The notes beneath the pieces were generated by a model. That model was not told where the DNA came from, ran no database searches, and saw nothing but the letters and a program-made list of their open reading frames with translations. A stretch of DNA of 64,000 bases, taken from contig NZ_CP031125.1 in assembly GCF_007833635.1 (NCBI RefSeq), positions 682,001 through 746,000 on the forward strand, in the 5' to 3' direction. Made by a program: the position numbers and the translations under genes. Position 1 is the first letter of the stretch, and each line of letters starts with the position of its first letter. Positions 54,945-64,000 of this stretch are shown one piece after another. This stretch comes from Candidatus Pelagibacter sp. FZCC0015 (GTDB taxonomy: Bacteria > Pseudomonadota > Alphaproteobacteria > Pelagibacterales > Pelagibacteraceae).

Positions 54945-55871
54945 TTAAATTATAGATTTAATTAATTTTTCCTCATCAATTATTTTAAGTTCAGATTTAA
55001 TAACTTTAATTCTGTTTTTATAATGTGAATTTATTCTCACATAATCTTTCTCTGTTGTTATTATTTTACAATTTAAAACTTTTGCTTTTTTAATAATATT
55101 TTCAATATCGTTAAATGTATATTGATAGTGGTCTGGAAATTCGAAGTCCTTTAATATATTTAGATTATATTCTTTTAGCATTGTGATAAATGTTTGATGA
55201 TTTCCAATACCAGAAAATACTAAATAATTTTCATCCATTTTAAATTCATTTAAATTTATTATTTTATATTTTCCAATATGGATAATTATTTTAGGATTAA
55301 TTTTAAGTATTTCTTGTTTTAAAAATTCTAAATTTTCTAGATTACCATTTAAAAATATTTGATTATATTTTTTTAAAGCTGTAATATTTTCTCGTAAGGG
55401 TCCTGCCGGAATTGTCATTCCATTTCCAATCCAATTAATTGTGTTAAAACATACAAAAGATTTGTCGTAATAAATTGTTTTGTCTTGAAGACCATCATCA
55501 AAAATTGCTATATCATACTTTTCTGAAACAGCTTTTTTAAGAGCATAAAATCTTTTTTTATTTAAAAAAAGTTTACCTTTATTTTGTAAAAGCATTTGTT
55601 CGTCGGTTTGATTCTTATAGAACTTTTTAACAAAACATGTTTTGATTTTTTTCTTTTTTAAGATTTCGTTTATTTGAATACATAAAGAAGTTTTTCCTGT
55701 ACCACCGATATAAATATTACCAACGCATATTGTCTTGATATTTAATTTTTTTTTTTCAGATTTAAATTTCAACAAATTTATGATTTTGATTAAATAGGCA
55801 AGAGGTAATAATAAAAATGCAAATAAATTCGGCTTTTTATAATCCCAAAATTTAGGTTTTTTTAAATTCAT
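54945..55871 (-). CDS. lpxK: tetraacyldisaccharide 4'-kinase
   Basis: A 308-residue LpxK with an N-terminal membrane helix (AFLLLPLAYLIKIINLL) and the P-loop ICVGNIYIGGTGKTSLCIQI (about residues 50-65). IFDDGLQDKTI and the NGMTIPAGPLRE motif follow. It phosphorylates the 4' position of the lipid A disaccharide. It overlaps waaA by 20 nt, and the acyltransferase follows after 2 nt. The N-terminal part is a little short against the usual 320-330 residues. Confidence 0.93.
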   Translation of the reverse strand: MNLKKPKFWDYKKPNLFAFLLLPLAYLIKIINLLKFKSEKKKLNIKTICVGNIYIGGTGKTSLCIQINEILKKKKIKTCFVKKFYKNQTDEQMLLQNKGKLFLNKKRFYALKKAVSEKYDIAIFDDGLQDKTIYYDKSFVCFNTINWIGNGMTIPAGPLRENITALKKYNQIFLNGNLENLEFLKQEILKINPKIIIHIGKYKIINLNEFKMDENYLVFSGIGNHQTFITMLKEYNLNILKDFEFPDHYQYTFNDIENIIKKAKVLNCKIITTEKDYVRINSHYKNRIKVIKSELKIIDEEKLIKSII

Positions 55872-57102
55872 TCCTAATAAAATACTGTAATTCTTTTATA
55901 GTTTTTTTTAAGATTTTTTTTCCAATATTTTTGATTTTCAACCCATTCTTTTTATTTGATCTAAATATTATTGATGATGCTAGCTCTTTAGAAGAGGTAA
56001 TTTTTTTTGAGATATTTAATGATTTAAGTAATTTATAAACATCTTTAAAATTATCTACATTTGATCCATGTAATATTTTTGAACCTAGTCTCGCTGCCTC
56101 CAATGGATTTTGTCCACCTCTATTTATAATTGAGCCACCCAAAAATACTGTAGAGGCCAATTTGTGAAATTTTTTTGTTTCCCCAAATGTATCCACTAGA
56201 TAAATATCAAAATTTTTTAAATTTGCACTTTTAGAACTATGCAAAACAACTTTTAAACCAAGGTCCTCTAATTCATGAATAATTTCATTAACTCTATGTA
56301 CATGCCTTGGGATTATTATTGTCAAAAGATTTTTAATTTTTTTTTTCAATTCTAAATGAGCTTGAGCACAAAATATTTCCTCTTTATGATGTGTGCTAGA
56401 TGAAACCCAAATTTTTTTTTTATTAAATTCAATTTTTAATCTTTTTCTAATATTATCTAACTTACTTTCATAATTTTCAGAAAATTTTAAATTTCCTATT
56501 TGAATTATTTTTTTTGTATTAAGATTTTTTAAATAAAATTTAGTTTCAAGATTTTGTGGAAAAGCTACAGTTATCAAGCTAAATACAGATTTGCTAAATT
56601 CTTTTATTTTCATCCATCTTTTGAAAGTTTTTTTAGTGATTCTTGCATTTAATAAAACTAAAGGAATATTAGATTTATTTATTTTTTTAAACATTGAAGG
56701 CCATATTTCAGAGTCCACAAAAATCGCAACACTTGGTTTCCATAATTTAATAAATTTGTTTGTGATGAAAAATAAATCAATAGGGTAAAATTGATGTATT
56801 GTTTTTTTAAAGTTATATTTTTGAAAAACCTTTGATGAACTTAATGTTGTAGATGTTACAAGAATTTGGCTTATTTCTTTATCATTTTCATAATTTTTTA
56901 TAAGTGGAATTATACTTAAAATTTCACCAACACTTGCTCCGTGAAACCAAATTAATTTACCCTTTTTTCTTTTTTTTGTATTAAAACTGAATTTTTCAAT
57001 AAATCTTTTGCTATCTTCTTTATTTTTTAAGACTCTATAAAAAATAATAAATGGGGATAGTAATGTTACTATGAGTAATAATATTTGGTAAAAAACATAC
57101 AT
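55852..57102 (-). CDS. waaA: 3-deoxy-D-manno-octulosonic acid (Kdo) transferase
   Basis: A 416-residue GT-B transferase with an N-terminal membrane helix. GKLIWFHGASVGEILSIIPL (about residue 48) contains the catalytic-region Glu, and the C-terminal sites are FLGGSIINRGGQNPLEAARL and KILHGSNVDNFKDVY. It adds Kdo to lipid IVA in the inner membrane. It lies 2 nt downstream of msbA and overlaps lpxK by 20 nt, the usual lipid A block. Confidence 0.94.
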   Translation of the reverse strand: MYVFYQILLLIVTLLSPFIIFYRVLKNKEDSKRFIEKFSFNTKKRKKGKLIWFHGASVGEILSIIPLIKNYENDKEISQILVTSTTLSSSKVFQKYNFKKTIHQFYPIDLFFITNKFIKLWKPSVAIFVDSEIWPSMFKKINKSNIPLVLLNARITKKTFKRWMKIKEFSKSVFSLITVAFPQNLETKFYLKNLNTKKIIQIGNLKFSENYESKLDNIRKRLKIEFNKKKIWVSSSTHHKEEIFCAQAHLELKKKIKNLLTIIIPRHVHRVNEIIHELEDLGLKVVLHSSKSANLKNFDIYLVDTFGETKKFHKLASTVFLGGSIINRGGQNPLEAARLGSKILHGSNVDNFKDVYKLLKSLNISKKITSSKELASSIIFRSNKKNGLKIKNIGKKILKKTIKELQYFIRNEFKKT

Positions 57103-57104
57103 AT

Positions 57105-58841
57105 TTATTTTTGAATTTGTTTATCATAGAAACTTTTATATAATTCTGAATTATTCATTAGGTCATTATGCTTTCCACTATCAATTACCTTGCCAGAATC
57201 AATTACATAAATATTATTTGAATTTAAAACTGTTGATAAACGATGTGCTATTACAATAGTTGTTTTATCTTTAGTTAAAATTCTTAGGGCGTCTTGTATT
57301 TTAGACTCTGTTTCAGAATCTAAAGATGACGTTGCTTCATCTAGCAATATAATCGAACTTTTTTTTAACATAGCTCTAGCTATAGATAGTCTTTGTTTTT
57401 CTCCACCTGATAATCTCACTCCATTTTCACCAATTAGCGTATCAAATTTATTTGGAAGATTTTCAATAAATTCATTACAAAATGATAATTCTGCTGCTTT
57501 AAAAATTTCCTCATCAGTGGCATTTTCATTAGCATACTTAATATTATTTTTTATTGTATCATCAAATAGAGTAGTTTCTTGGCTAACCATTGATATTTTT
57601 TCTCTTAGTGATTTAATCTTGGTTTCATAAATTGATTGGTTGTCTATAGTAATATTTCCAGATTGGGCATCATAAAATCTTGGGATTAAATTCATAATAG
57701 TAGATTTTCCAGAACCGCTATGTCCAACTAAAGACGTCATCTTACCACCTTTAAATTCTAAGTTAATTTTATCTAGGGTTATTCCTTCCTCTATTTCATA
57801 TGAAAATTTTATATCTTTGAATTCAATATTTGAGTCTTTAATTTCAATATCTTTTGCATTTTCTAAGTCCTTAATTTTACTTTTTTGATCGATTATAGGT
57901 AAAATTCTAGAGGCTGCGGATAATCCTTGATTTAAGGTCAGGTTCAGAGTTGATAGAGCACGTACAGGTTGGTAAGCTAACATCATTGCTGCTAGGAAAG
58001 AAAAAAAATTATTAATATCAACCTCGCCTTTTAACATCAATTTTCCTGAATAAAAAATTAAAACTGCGATCATTACCCCAGTTAATGTTTCCATTATGGG
58101 CGAGATTCTTATATATACAGTTTGAATTTTCTGATTTTTATCTTTTAATTCTGTTAAGTATTTATCAGCCTTAAGTTTTTCATAATTTTCTTTTTGAAAA
58201 ATTTTAATCAACTTATGATTCTTAAATAATTCTACAAGATAAGTTGTTAAAAAACCTGATGTAATCTGTGCTTCTGTTGCTACTTTATTAATTCTTTTCC
58301 CCAAGCTTTTTGCGGTAATACTTGCAAGAGGGATCATAATTATAGATATCGATGCAAGCTTCCAGTTTTGTAAAAACATAACTGATAATAAACCTATTAG
58401 TGTTAAGGAGTCTTTAAATAAAGTTAGTATTGCATTACTAAGCAAATTGGTAATATGAGAAACGTCATAAGTTAAGTTAGATATAAACTTACCTGAATGC
58501 TTTTTGTCTATAATTTGAGTATCAGTTCCAATTAATGTGTTTACCATGTCATACTGAAGTTTTTTTTTTATAGACTCTCCCACACCTATCATAGTTGTTT
58601 TTGCGAAGTATAATGAAAAACCTTTTACAGCAAATGTAATAATGATAAGAAATGGAATATAAATTATTAACGTTTGATCTTTTTCAATAAACAATTTTTT
58701 AATCGCAGGATCAAGTAACCAAGCAATTGCTGATGTACTTCCAGCAACTAATATAGAAAAAAAGCCTGATAATAAAATTTTATCTAAAAATTTTTTAGAA
58801 TAGTCATTATATAAACGTTTATAAATTTCAATTTTTTTCAT
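57105..58841 (-). CDS. msbA: lipid A flippase-type ABC transporter (MsbA-like)
   Basis: A 578-residue half transporter with a six-helix membrane domain (about residues 18-310) and a C-terminal ATPase: Walker A VGHSGSGKSTIMNLIP (about residue 373), signature LSGGEKQRLSIARAM (about residue 479), Walker B SIILLDEATSSLDSETE, and the H-loop IVIAHRLSTV. MsbA flips lipid A-core across the inner membrane. The genomic position next to waaA, lpxK and an acyltransferase supports that role. It overlaps ubiA by 1 nt. Confidence 0.92.
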   Translation of the reverse strand: MKKIEIYKRLYNDYSKKFLDKILLSGFFSILVAGSTSAIAWLLDPAIKKLFIEKDQTLIIYIPFLIIITFAVKGFSLYFAKTTMIGVGESIKKKLQYDMVNTLIGTDTQIIDKKHSGKFISNLTYDVSHITNLLSNAILTLFKDSLTLIGLLSVMFLQNWKLASISIIMIPLASITAKSLGKRINKVATEAQITSGFLTTYLVELFKNHKLIKIFQKENYEKLKADKYLTELKDKNQKIQTVYIRISPIMETLTGVMIAVLIFYSGKLMLKGEVDINNFFSFLAAMMLAYQPVRALSTLNLTLNQGLSAASRILPIIDQKSKIKDLENAKDIEIKDSNIEFKDIKFSYEIEEGITLDKINLEFKGGKMTSLVGHSGSGKSTIMNLIPRFYDAQSGNITIDNQSIYETKIKSLREKISMVSQETTLFDDTIKNNIKYANENATDEEIFKAAELSFCNEFIENLPNKFDTLIGENGVRLSGGEKQRLSIARAMLKKSSIILLDEATSSLDSETESKIQDALRILTKDKTTIVIAHRLSTVLNSNNIYVIDSGKVIDSGKHNDLMNNSELYKSFYDKQIQK

Positions 58842-59707
58842 TAAATATTTTTAATTAATAAAAAACATAAAAAAACAATTAATCCAAAAAAATTATTACT
58901 TTTAAATACTTTTAAACAGCTATTTGTATCATTAGTGTCAAAAGTTTTTATTTGATAAAAAAATAGGTGAAAAGAAGGAATTAATATCAAGAAAAAGTAA
59001 ATAGAATTAAATTTCATATAATATCCACCAGCAACAAAAAGAATTATTAATAAACTAAAACATAAGAACAAAAATTTTTTTGCATTATTTTTAAATTTTA
59101 TAGAAGTTGATTTTAAACCTATTATTTCGTCATCTTTAATATCTTGGTATCCATAAACTGTATCATAACCAAGTGTCCAAAATATGGCTCCTAAATAAAA
59201 AAGGATAGGAGCTAATTCTATTTGACCCTTTACAGCAGACCATCCTAGCAGAAGTCCATAATTGAATGTAATTCCGAGGAACAATTGTGGCCAATAAGTA
59301 TATCTTTTCATAAGTGGGTAACTAAACGCAAGAGGCATTGACCCTAATGCTAGAATGATTGTAAAAATATTGAAATTCAACAAAACTAGTAAAGCTAAAA
59401 AACACAAAATAAAAGCATAATAAATAGCAAGTTTAATTGAAATTTTACCTGATGCTATAGGACGATTTTTAGTACGAAATACTTTTGCATCAAATTCTTT
59501 ATCTAAAATATCATTTACAATACAACCAGCAGATCTCATCAACACAGAGCCTAGAAAAAAAAGAGTTAAGTAGAAAAAATAGTTATTTAAAGTTAAAGAA
59601 AAATCATAAGCTAATGTTAGACCCCAAGCACATGGCCAGAACAATAACATAAACCCAATCGGTTTTTTTAATCTCGTTAAATCAATGAAAAGTTTTAAAT
59701 GTGTCAT
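58841..59707 (-). CDS. ubiA: 4-hydroxybenzoate polyprenyltransferase
   Basis: A 288-residue UbiA-family prenyltransferase with eight to nine helices. The first Asp-rich site is GCIVNDILDKEFDAKVFRTK (about residue 65), followed by NRPIASGKIS. The second is GYDTVYGYQDIKDDEIIGLK (about residue 185). Both bind the polyprenyl diphosphate through Mg2+. It attaches the side chain in ubiquinone synthesis. It is the first gene of the leftward run with msbA and the lipid A genes, and is divergent from DUF2721. Confidence 0.94.
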   Translation of the reverse strand: MTHLKLFIDLTRLKKPIGFMLLFWPCAWGLTLAYDFSLTLNNYFFYLTLFFLGSVLMRSAGCIVNDILDKEFDAKVFRTKNRPIASGKISIKLAIYYAFILCFLALLVLLNFNIFTIILALGSMPLAFSYPLMKRYTYWPQLFLGITFNYGLLLGWSAVKGQIELAPILFYLGAIFWTLGYDTVYGYQDIKDDEIIGLKSTSIKFKNNAKKFLFLCFSLLIILFVAGGYYMKFNSIYFFLILIPSFHLFFYQIKTFDTNDTNSCLKVFKSNNFFGLIVFLCFLLIKNI

Positions 59708-59759
59708 AATATTTTACTTGTAAATAACAAAGGCTAGTTTCATAATCAAATTGATTCGT

Positions 59760-60164
59760 ATGAATATAGATTACACAGTCACAGCGCTAATGTTTCCTGC
59801 AATACCATTATTAATGAGCGTTTATAGTAATAGATTTCATTCTCTTAGTATTTTAATTCGTCAGCTTCATGATGAGCATGTCTATGAGAAACATATTCCA
59901 CCTGAATGGAAAAAACAGTTTATAAATTTAAGTGGCAGAATAACTCTTTTGAGATGGACAATATTATTCGCTGCATTTGGTTTTCTTTTTAATATGCTAA
60001 CTGTATTTGCTCTTTATTTAGATGAAGTTCTTTTAGCTAGAATAATTTTTGGATCATGCTGTTTATCAATGATTATTTCTATAATCTTTTTTATACGAGA
60101 AATTCAAATTTCAACAAATGCACTTAAGCTCCATATGTCTGATATGGATGTTGATGTTAATTAG
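59760..60164 (+). CDS. DUF2721 family membrane protein
   Basis: A protein of about 134 residues with an N-terminal hydrophobic stretch, a hydrophilic segment, and two C-terminal membrane helices. TVTALMFPAIPLLMSVYSNR followed by FHSLSILIRQLHDEH is the DUF2721 hallmark, and WKKQFINLSGRITLLRWTIL follows. Function unknown. I chose the ATG at 59760; a TTG at 59751 is in frame. It is convergent with the quinone oxidoreductase, overlapping by 8 nt. Confidence 0.82.
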   Translation: MNIDYTVTALMFPAIPLLMSVYSNRFHSLSILIRQLHDEHVYEKHIPPEWKKQFINLSGRITLLRWTILFAAFGFLFNMLTVFALYLDEVLLARIIFGSCCLSMIISIIFFIREIQISTNALKLHMSDMDVDVN

Positions 60165-61131
60165 GAACTATTACAGCTGGACCTAAAATTTTTCTACCCT
60201 CAAGATCTTGATGAGCTTTAATAACTTCTTCTAATTTATATTTTTTAAAAATTTTAATTTTAACTTTACCAGAGCTAATCTTTTCAAACATTTTTTTTGA
60301 TGCTTCATCTAATTCTTCTCTTGTTGACAGGTATTGTTGCATTGATGGTCTTACAAGATAAAGGCCTTTTGGCTGAATAACTTTTGGCACATTAATATCT
60401 GACAACGGTCCAGATGCATTTCCAAATGAAACCATCATTCCTCTTATTGCTAAACATTCAATTGATCCATCTAGTGTATCTTTACCAACACCATCATAAA
60501 CAACTGGAACACCCTTACCATTTGTGATTTCCAAAACTTTTTTAGCAAAGTCTTCTTTATTGTAATTAATTACATGATCGTAACCATTTTCTTTTGCAAT
60601 ATTTACTTTTTCATCTGAACCAACTGTACCAATAACAGTACAGCCTAAACTCTTTGCCCATTGTCCAAAAATCTGACCAACCCCACCAGCAGCTGCGTGA
60701 AATAAAACTGTTTCACCTGATTTGACTGGATAAGTTTTGTGCAAAAGATAAAAAGTTGTTAAACCTTTTGTCATCAAGGTTGCTGCTACCTCAAGATCAA
60801 TACCATCTGGTACTTTTACCAAGTTCTTGGTCGGGTAATTTCTGTGTGAGCAATATGAACCTAAAGGAATACCTGCATAAGAAATTTTATCACCAACATT
60901 GAAGTCTTTTACGTTCTCTCCAACATCAGTAATAATTCCAGCACCCTCTAAACCTAAACCAATCGGTAGTTTTAATGGGTACAAACCTGATCTATGGTAA
61001 GTATCAATGTAGTTAAGACCAATTGCTTTTTGTTCAATTGTTACTTGATCAGGACCTGGCTTATCTAAAGAAATATCCTTAACTTCTAAAACTTCAGGTC
61101 CACCAGTTTTATTAATTTCTACAGCTTTCAT
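60157..61131 (-). CDS. qorA: NADPH:quinone oxidoreductase (zinc-free MDR family)
   Basis: A 324-residue medium-chain dehydrogenase: IGLNYIDTYHRSGLYPLKLP (about residue 40), GLEGAGIITDVGENVKDFNV and the nucleotide-binding GETVLFHAAAGGVGQIFGQW (about residue 140). KGVPVVYDGVGKDTLDGSIE follows. The cysteines of zinc-dependent alcohol dehydrogenases are absent. It reduces quinones with NADPH. It lies 3 nt downstream of the pirin gene; together they may handle reactive aromatic compounds (inference). Confidence 0.92.
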   Translation of the reverse strand: MKAVEINKTGGPEVLEVKDISLDKPGPDQVTIEQKAIGLNYIDTYHRSGLYPLKLPIGLGLEGAGIITDVGENVKDFNVGDKISYAGIPLGSYCSHRNYPTKNLVKVPDGIDLEVAATLMTKGLTTFYLLHKTYPVKSGETVLFHAAAGGVGQIFGQWAKSLGCTVIGTVGSDEKVNIAKENGYDHVINYNKEDFAKKVLEITNGKGVPVVYDGVGKDTLDGSIECLAIRGMMVSFGNASGPLSDINVPKVIQPKGLYLVRPSMQQYLSTREELDEASKKMFEKISSGKVKIKIFKKYKLEEVIKAHQDLEGRKILGPAVIVPN

Positions 61132-61134
61132 AAT

Positions 61135-61971
61135 TTATTTTACAAACGTACCATTATGATAATCTTGAACTGCTTGCAAGATTTCTGCTTTAGTATTCAT
61201 AACAAATGGTCCACCTCTAGCTATTTCTTCATTAATTGGTTTACCTGAAATTACCAAGAATTTAGAATTTGATTTAGCTTTAACCATTAAGTCTTCACCC
61301 TTAGTTAAAAGTATTAAAGTACTGTCTTTAACATTTTCATGTTTATTTTTACCAATTTCGATTTCACCAGTAATTAAATAAATAAAAGTATTGTGGGTAG
61401 ATGGTAATTTTAAATTGAACTCTTTATCTTCATTTAATTCTACATCAAAATAAACTGGCTCAACATTGTGTCCTTTAACAGGACCTTCAGCTTTTTCAAA
61501 TTTTCCAGCTATTACTTTTACTTGTTTATCATCATCTTTATGAACACTCATTTTATCAGCATCAATATAAAGATATTCAGGCTTACTCATTTTTAATTTA
61601 GCAGGCATGTTAATCCACAATTGAAATCCATGAAGTTTACCTTCTTTCATTGCAGGCATTTCTGAATGGATAATTCCACTTCCAGTTTTCATCCATTGAA
61701 CGTCTCCTGCAGTCATTCTACCTTCACCACCGGTACTATCTTTATGCTCAAAATCTCCAGCTAACATATAAGTTACTGTCTCAATTCCTCTATGAGGGTG
61801 GGGTGGAAAACCTGCAATATAATCTTCACTATTTTCTGAACCAAATTCATCTAACATTAAAAATGGATCAAAGTAGTTTGGCTCAACACCAATACTTCTC
61901 TTTAATTTAACTCCAGCACCGTCAGAAGCAGGGATGGGGTCAATAATTTTGCTAACTTCAATATTTTTCAT
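61135..61971 (-). CDS. pirin family protein
   Basis: A 278-residue bicupin: GFPPHPHRGIETVTYMLAGD (about residue 55) holds the metal-binding histidines, followed by FEHKDSTGGEGRMTAGDVQW and MKTGSGIIHSEMPA. The C-terminal cupin ends IARGGPFVMNTKAEILQAVQ and DYHNGTF. Bacterial pirins such as YhhW have quercetinase activity or regulatory functions; the substrate here is unknown. It lies between the haloacid dehalogenase and the quinone oxidoreductase on the same strand. Confidence 0.93.
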   Translation of the reverse strand: MKNIEVSKIIDPIPASDGAGVKLKRSIGVEPNYFDPFLMLDEFGSENSEDYIAGFPPHPHRGIETVTYMLAGDFEHKDSTGGEGRMTAGDVQWMKTGSGIIHSEMPAMKEGKLHGFQLWINMPAKLKMSKPEYLYIDADKMSVHKDDDKQVKVIAGKFEKAEGPVKGHNVEPVYFDVELNEDKEFNLKLPSTHNTFIYLITGEIEIGKNKHENVKDSTLILLTKGEDLMVKAKSNSKFLVISGKPINEEIARGGPFVMNTKAEILQAVQDYHNGTFVK

Positions 61972-61991
61972 ATTTCGTAAATAAGAATTTT

Positions 61992-62654
61992 TTATAATAT
62001 ATCAAGTAACTTACTAAGATCTTTGATTTGATGTTTTGGGACATAATCTAGATTATCAAAAGTATTGTTGTTTCTATTGACCCAAATAGAATTATAACCA
62101 TAGTTTCCACCACCTGATACATCCCAAGTGTTAGCACTTAAAAAAGCAACTTCATTTTTTTTAATATTATATTTTTTAATTGGTATATCGTAAACTTTAG
62201 AGTCTGGTTTATAAATACCAACTTCTTCTATTGAAAAGAGATCATCAAATAAATTATCTAAATCATTGCTTTTAACCAATTCATTAAGAAGGGCAGGTGT
62301 ACCATTTGAAAGAATAGCAAGTTTAAAATCTTTTTCTTTTAATAATTTTAAAACTTCTGGAACTTCTTTAAAGGTTGATAAAATTTTATATAGATCTAAT
62401 AACTCATTTCTCATTGAAGAGTCTATCTGATAAGTTTTCATTGATTTATCCAAACTATCCTCTGTAACCTGCCAAAAATCCTTGTGACGTTTCATTAAAC
62501 TTCTTAGCCAAGTATATTCTAATTGTGTTGTTCTCCAATAATTGGCGAAACCTTCCCACTTATCACCTATTTTATCTTTACATTTTTCAGCAGCTGAATT
62601 GACATCAAATAAGGTGCCGTAAGCATCAAAAATTATTGCTTTAATATTTTTCAT
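61992..62654 (-). CDS. haloacid dehalogenase type II (HAD superfamily)
   Basis: A 220-residue HAD hydrolase. Motif I is IIFDAYGTLFDVNSAAE (nucleophilic Asp10), motif II LAILSNGTPALL, the Lys motif YKPDSKVYDIPI, and SANTWDVSGGGNYGYNSIWV contains the S-x-N-x-W-D site of L-2-haloacid dehalogenases. It would hydrolyse 2-haloacids to 2-hydroxyacids, although relatives also act on phosphates. It is followed by pirin after 20 nt and is divergent from rsmE. Confidence 0.92.
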   Translation of the reverse strand: MKNIKAIIFDAYGTLFDVNSAAEKCKDKIGDKWEGFANYWRTTQLEYTWLRSLMKRHKDFWQVTEDSLDKSMKTYQIDSSMRNELLDLYKILSTFKEVPEVLKLLKEKDFKLAILSNGTPALLNELVKSNDLDNLFDDLFSIEEVGIYKPDSKVYDIPIKKYNIKKNEVAFLSANTWDVSGGGNYGYNSIWVNRNNNTFDNLDYVPKHQIKDLSKLLDIL

Positions 62655-62670
62655 AAACTAACTTATCAAT

Positions 62671-63369
62671 ATGAGTAACATTAGATTATTTTATTCAAAA
62701 AGTTTATCTCTTAATTTGACTGACAAACTTGATAAATCTCAATCTCACTATGTTTCAAAAGTTATGAGACTTAAAGAGAAAGAAGTTTTTTCTCTTTTTA
62801 ATAGTAGTGGCGAATGGGAAGCGAAAATCTCAAATATCACAAAAAGCATAGTTGAATTTAATGTTACGAAACAATTAAGACAGAAAGAAAATATCAAAGA
62901 TCTCTGGCTGGCTTTCTCTCCAATCAAATCAAATTACTTTAATTTTATGGTCCAAAAAGCTACAGAGCTTGGTGTAACTAAGTTTTTACCAATTATCTTT
63001 GAAAGAACGATTGTTAGAAAAATAAATAAAGAGAGATTGGAAAAAGTAATCATAGAAGCAGCTGAACAGTCAAATAGAATAACAGTTCCATCAATTGAGG
63101 ATCCTCAAAAATTAAAAAGCTTTCTAAATAATGATATGGATTTAATTTTTACTGATCTCAACACCGCTAATACAAAAATTGATCTTACAAAGTTAACAAA
63201 TAAACCCACTTGCGTAATCATAGGGCCTGAAGGAGATTTTTCTGAGGAGGAGAGGGAAGAGATTCTTGAATTTAATGGTGTTCAGCCTATCAAAATCAAT
63301 GAAAACATATTGAGATCTGAAACGGCTGTAATTTCTGCTCTATCGATCATAAATTACGCCATTAATTGA
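62671..63369 (+). CDS. rsmE: 16S rRNA (uracil(1498)-N(3))-methyltransferase
   Basis: A 232-residue SPOUT methyltransferase with an N-terminal PUA-like domain (HYVSKVMRLKEKEVFSLFN) and a C-terminal knotted domain: QKATELGVTKFLPIIFERT (about residue 92), the SAM loop IIGPEGDFSEEE (about residue 185) and ILRSETAVISALSIINYA. It methylates U1498 in 16S rRNA. It is the only rRNA methyltransferase upstream of the cytochrome oxidase genes, from which it is separated by 61 nt. Confidence 0.94.
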   Translation: MSNIRLFYSKSLSLNLTDKLDKSQSHYVSKVMRLKEKEVFSLFNSSGEWEAKISNITKSIVEFNVTKQLRQKENIKDLWLAFSPIKSNYFNFMVQKATELGVTKFLPIIFERTIVRKINKERLEKVIIEAAEQSNRITVPSIEDPQKLKSFLNNDMDLIFTDLNTANTKIDLTKLTNKPTCVIIGPEGDFSEEEREEILEFNGVQPIKINENILRSETAVISALSIINYAIN

Positions 63370-63430
63370 TATTTTGTCGCTAAAAGTAAAAGTGTATTTT
63401 TTTAAAAGACACTCTATATAGGGTAAAAAA

Positions 63431-64000
63431 ATGAAAAAATTTTTATATATATTTCTAACATTCTTTATCACTTCAAGCGCATTCGCTAATCAACCAGTCG
63501 ATTGGCAACTAGGTTTTCAAAAGGCTGCTTCCGAGACTATGAGAGATATTGTTAATTTTCATGATAAATTGTTGTTACCAATTATAATAGCAATCAGTGT
63601 TTTTGTTCTATTTCTGATGGTATATGCTTGTATAAGATTTAGAGCATCAGCAAATCCAGTTCCATCAAAAAGAACTCATAATGTTGCTGTTGAAGTTTTA
63701 TGGACTTTAATACCGTGTTTAATTCTGATCGTGATGGCGGTTCCATCATTTAAAATTTTATACAAACAAGATGCAATTCCAAAAGCAGATATAACTGTTA
63801 AAGCTATAGGATATCAATGGTACTGGGGATACGAGTATCCAGACGAAAATATTTTCTTCGACTCTTACATGATCGAAACTAAAGACTTAAAAGAAAACGA
63901 GCCAAGACTGTTAGCTGTAGATAATGAACTGGTTGTTCCAGTAAATAAAGTTGTTAAAGTAATGATCACTGCTAATGATGTTCTACATGCTTGGGCACTT
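63431..64000 (+). CDS. coxB: cytochrome c oxidase subunit II, N-terminal part
   Basis: From the ATG at 63431 the frame stays open to the window edge (190 codons). A Sec signal peptide (cleavage near residue 20) precedes two membrane helices (about residues 50-72 and 90-113). The soluble domain begins IGYQWYWGYEYPDE (about residue 134), the conserved aromatic electron entry patch, and ends in VMITANDVLHAWAL, with the first CuA-ligand histidine. The rest of the CuA site lies beyond the window. It passes electrons from cytochrome c to the heme-copper centre. Confidence 0.95.
   Translation, partial: MKKFLYIFLTFFITSSAFANQPVDWQLGFQKAASETMRDIVNFHDKLLLPIIIAISVFVLFLMVYACIRFRASANPVPSKRTHNVAVEVLWTLIPCLILIVMAVPSFKILYKQDAIPKADITVKAIGYQWYWGYEYPDENIFFDSYMIETKDLKENEPRLLAVDNELVVPVNKVVKVMITANDVLHAWAL

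Noticed and set aside
63391..63413. AGTGT/ACACT inverted repeat before coxB
   Set aside because: Only 5 bp with a 13-nt AT loop; too weak to call a terminator or operator.

Overview
The window is about 70% A+T, with very short intergenic gaps, many 1 to 20 nt gene overlaps, long A and T runs, and no tRNA, rRNA, insertion sequence or CRISPR array that I could find. Together with the gene content (alphaproteobacterial DUF2093 and DUF3035 proteins, TldD/TldE, the LpxK-WaaA-MsbA block, a streamlined purine-degradation cluster) this points to a marine SAR11-type (Pelagibacterales) alphaproteobacterium. The species assignment is inference; the composition and gene order are seen directly.

Layout. 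1-9.3 kb: the 5' end of gpmA, a VanZ-like protein, a transglycosylase-like lipoprotein, a leftward operon msrA-sseA-RND adaptor-RND pump, a drug/metabolite exporter, an AlkA-type glycosylase, a family 17 glycosyltransferase and a DUF1330 protein. 9.3-25.7 kb: a dense purine salvage and catabolism region. Leftward uraD-alc-allA-puuE and rightward uraH-xdhA-xdhB-guaD-puuD-phosphoribosyltransferase diverge from a 47-nt gap. They are flanked by a BMP-type ABC nucleoside/purine importer operon headed by a second deaminase, and by an NCS2 xanthine/urate-type permease. Together they encode import, guanine to xanthine to urate to 5-hydroxyisourate to OHCU to allantoin to allantoate to ureidoglycolate to glyoxylate plus urea. 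PuuD lacks its usual cytochrome c tail, and a free periplasmic cytochrome c sits at the edge of the cluster.

25.8-41.1 kb: hsp20 with a heat-shock promoter and a ROSE-like RNA thermometer, oligopeptidase B, a membrane DnaJ-like protein, a heptosyltransferase-like protein, a DapA-like aldolase plus cyclopropane fatty acid synthase, two unknown proteins (one lysine-rich coiled coil), tldD-tldE-FAD oxidoreductase, DUF6134, YczE-like, typA and an unlisted 38-residue basic peptide. 41.1-43.5 kb: a small variable-looking island with two methyltransferases, a broken ribbon-helix-helix gene with an in-frame amber codon, and short tandem repeats.

43.5-64 kb: conserved housekeeping genes: groESL with a heat-shock-type promoter, ribF-ileS-lspA-DUF3035-pgi, rsmD-purD, the lipid A/Kdo block (acyltransferase, lpxK, waaA, msbA), ubiA, quinone oxidoreductase, pirin, haloacid dehalogenase, rsmE and the 5' part of coxB, which runs off the window.
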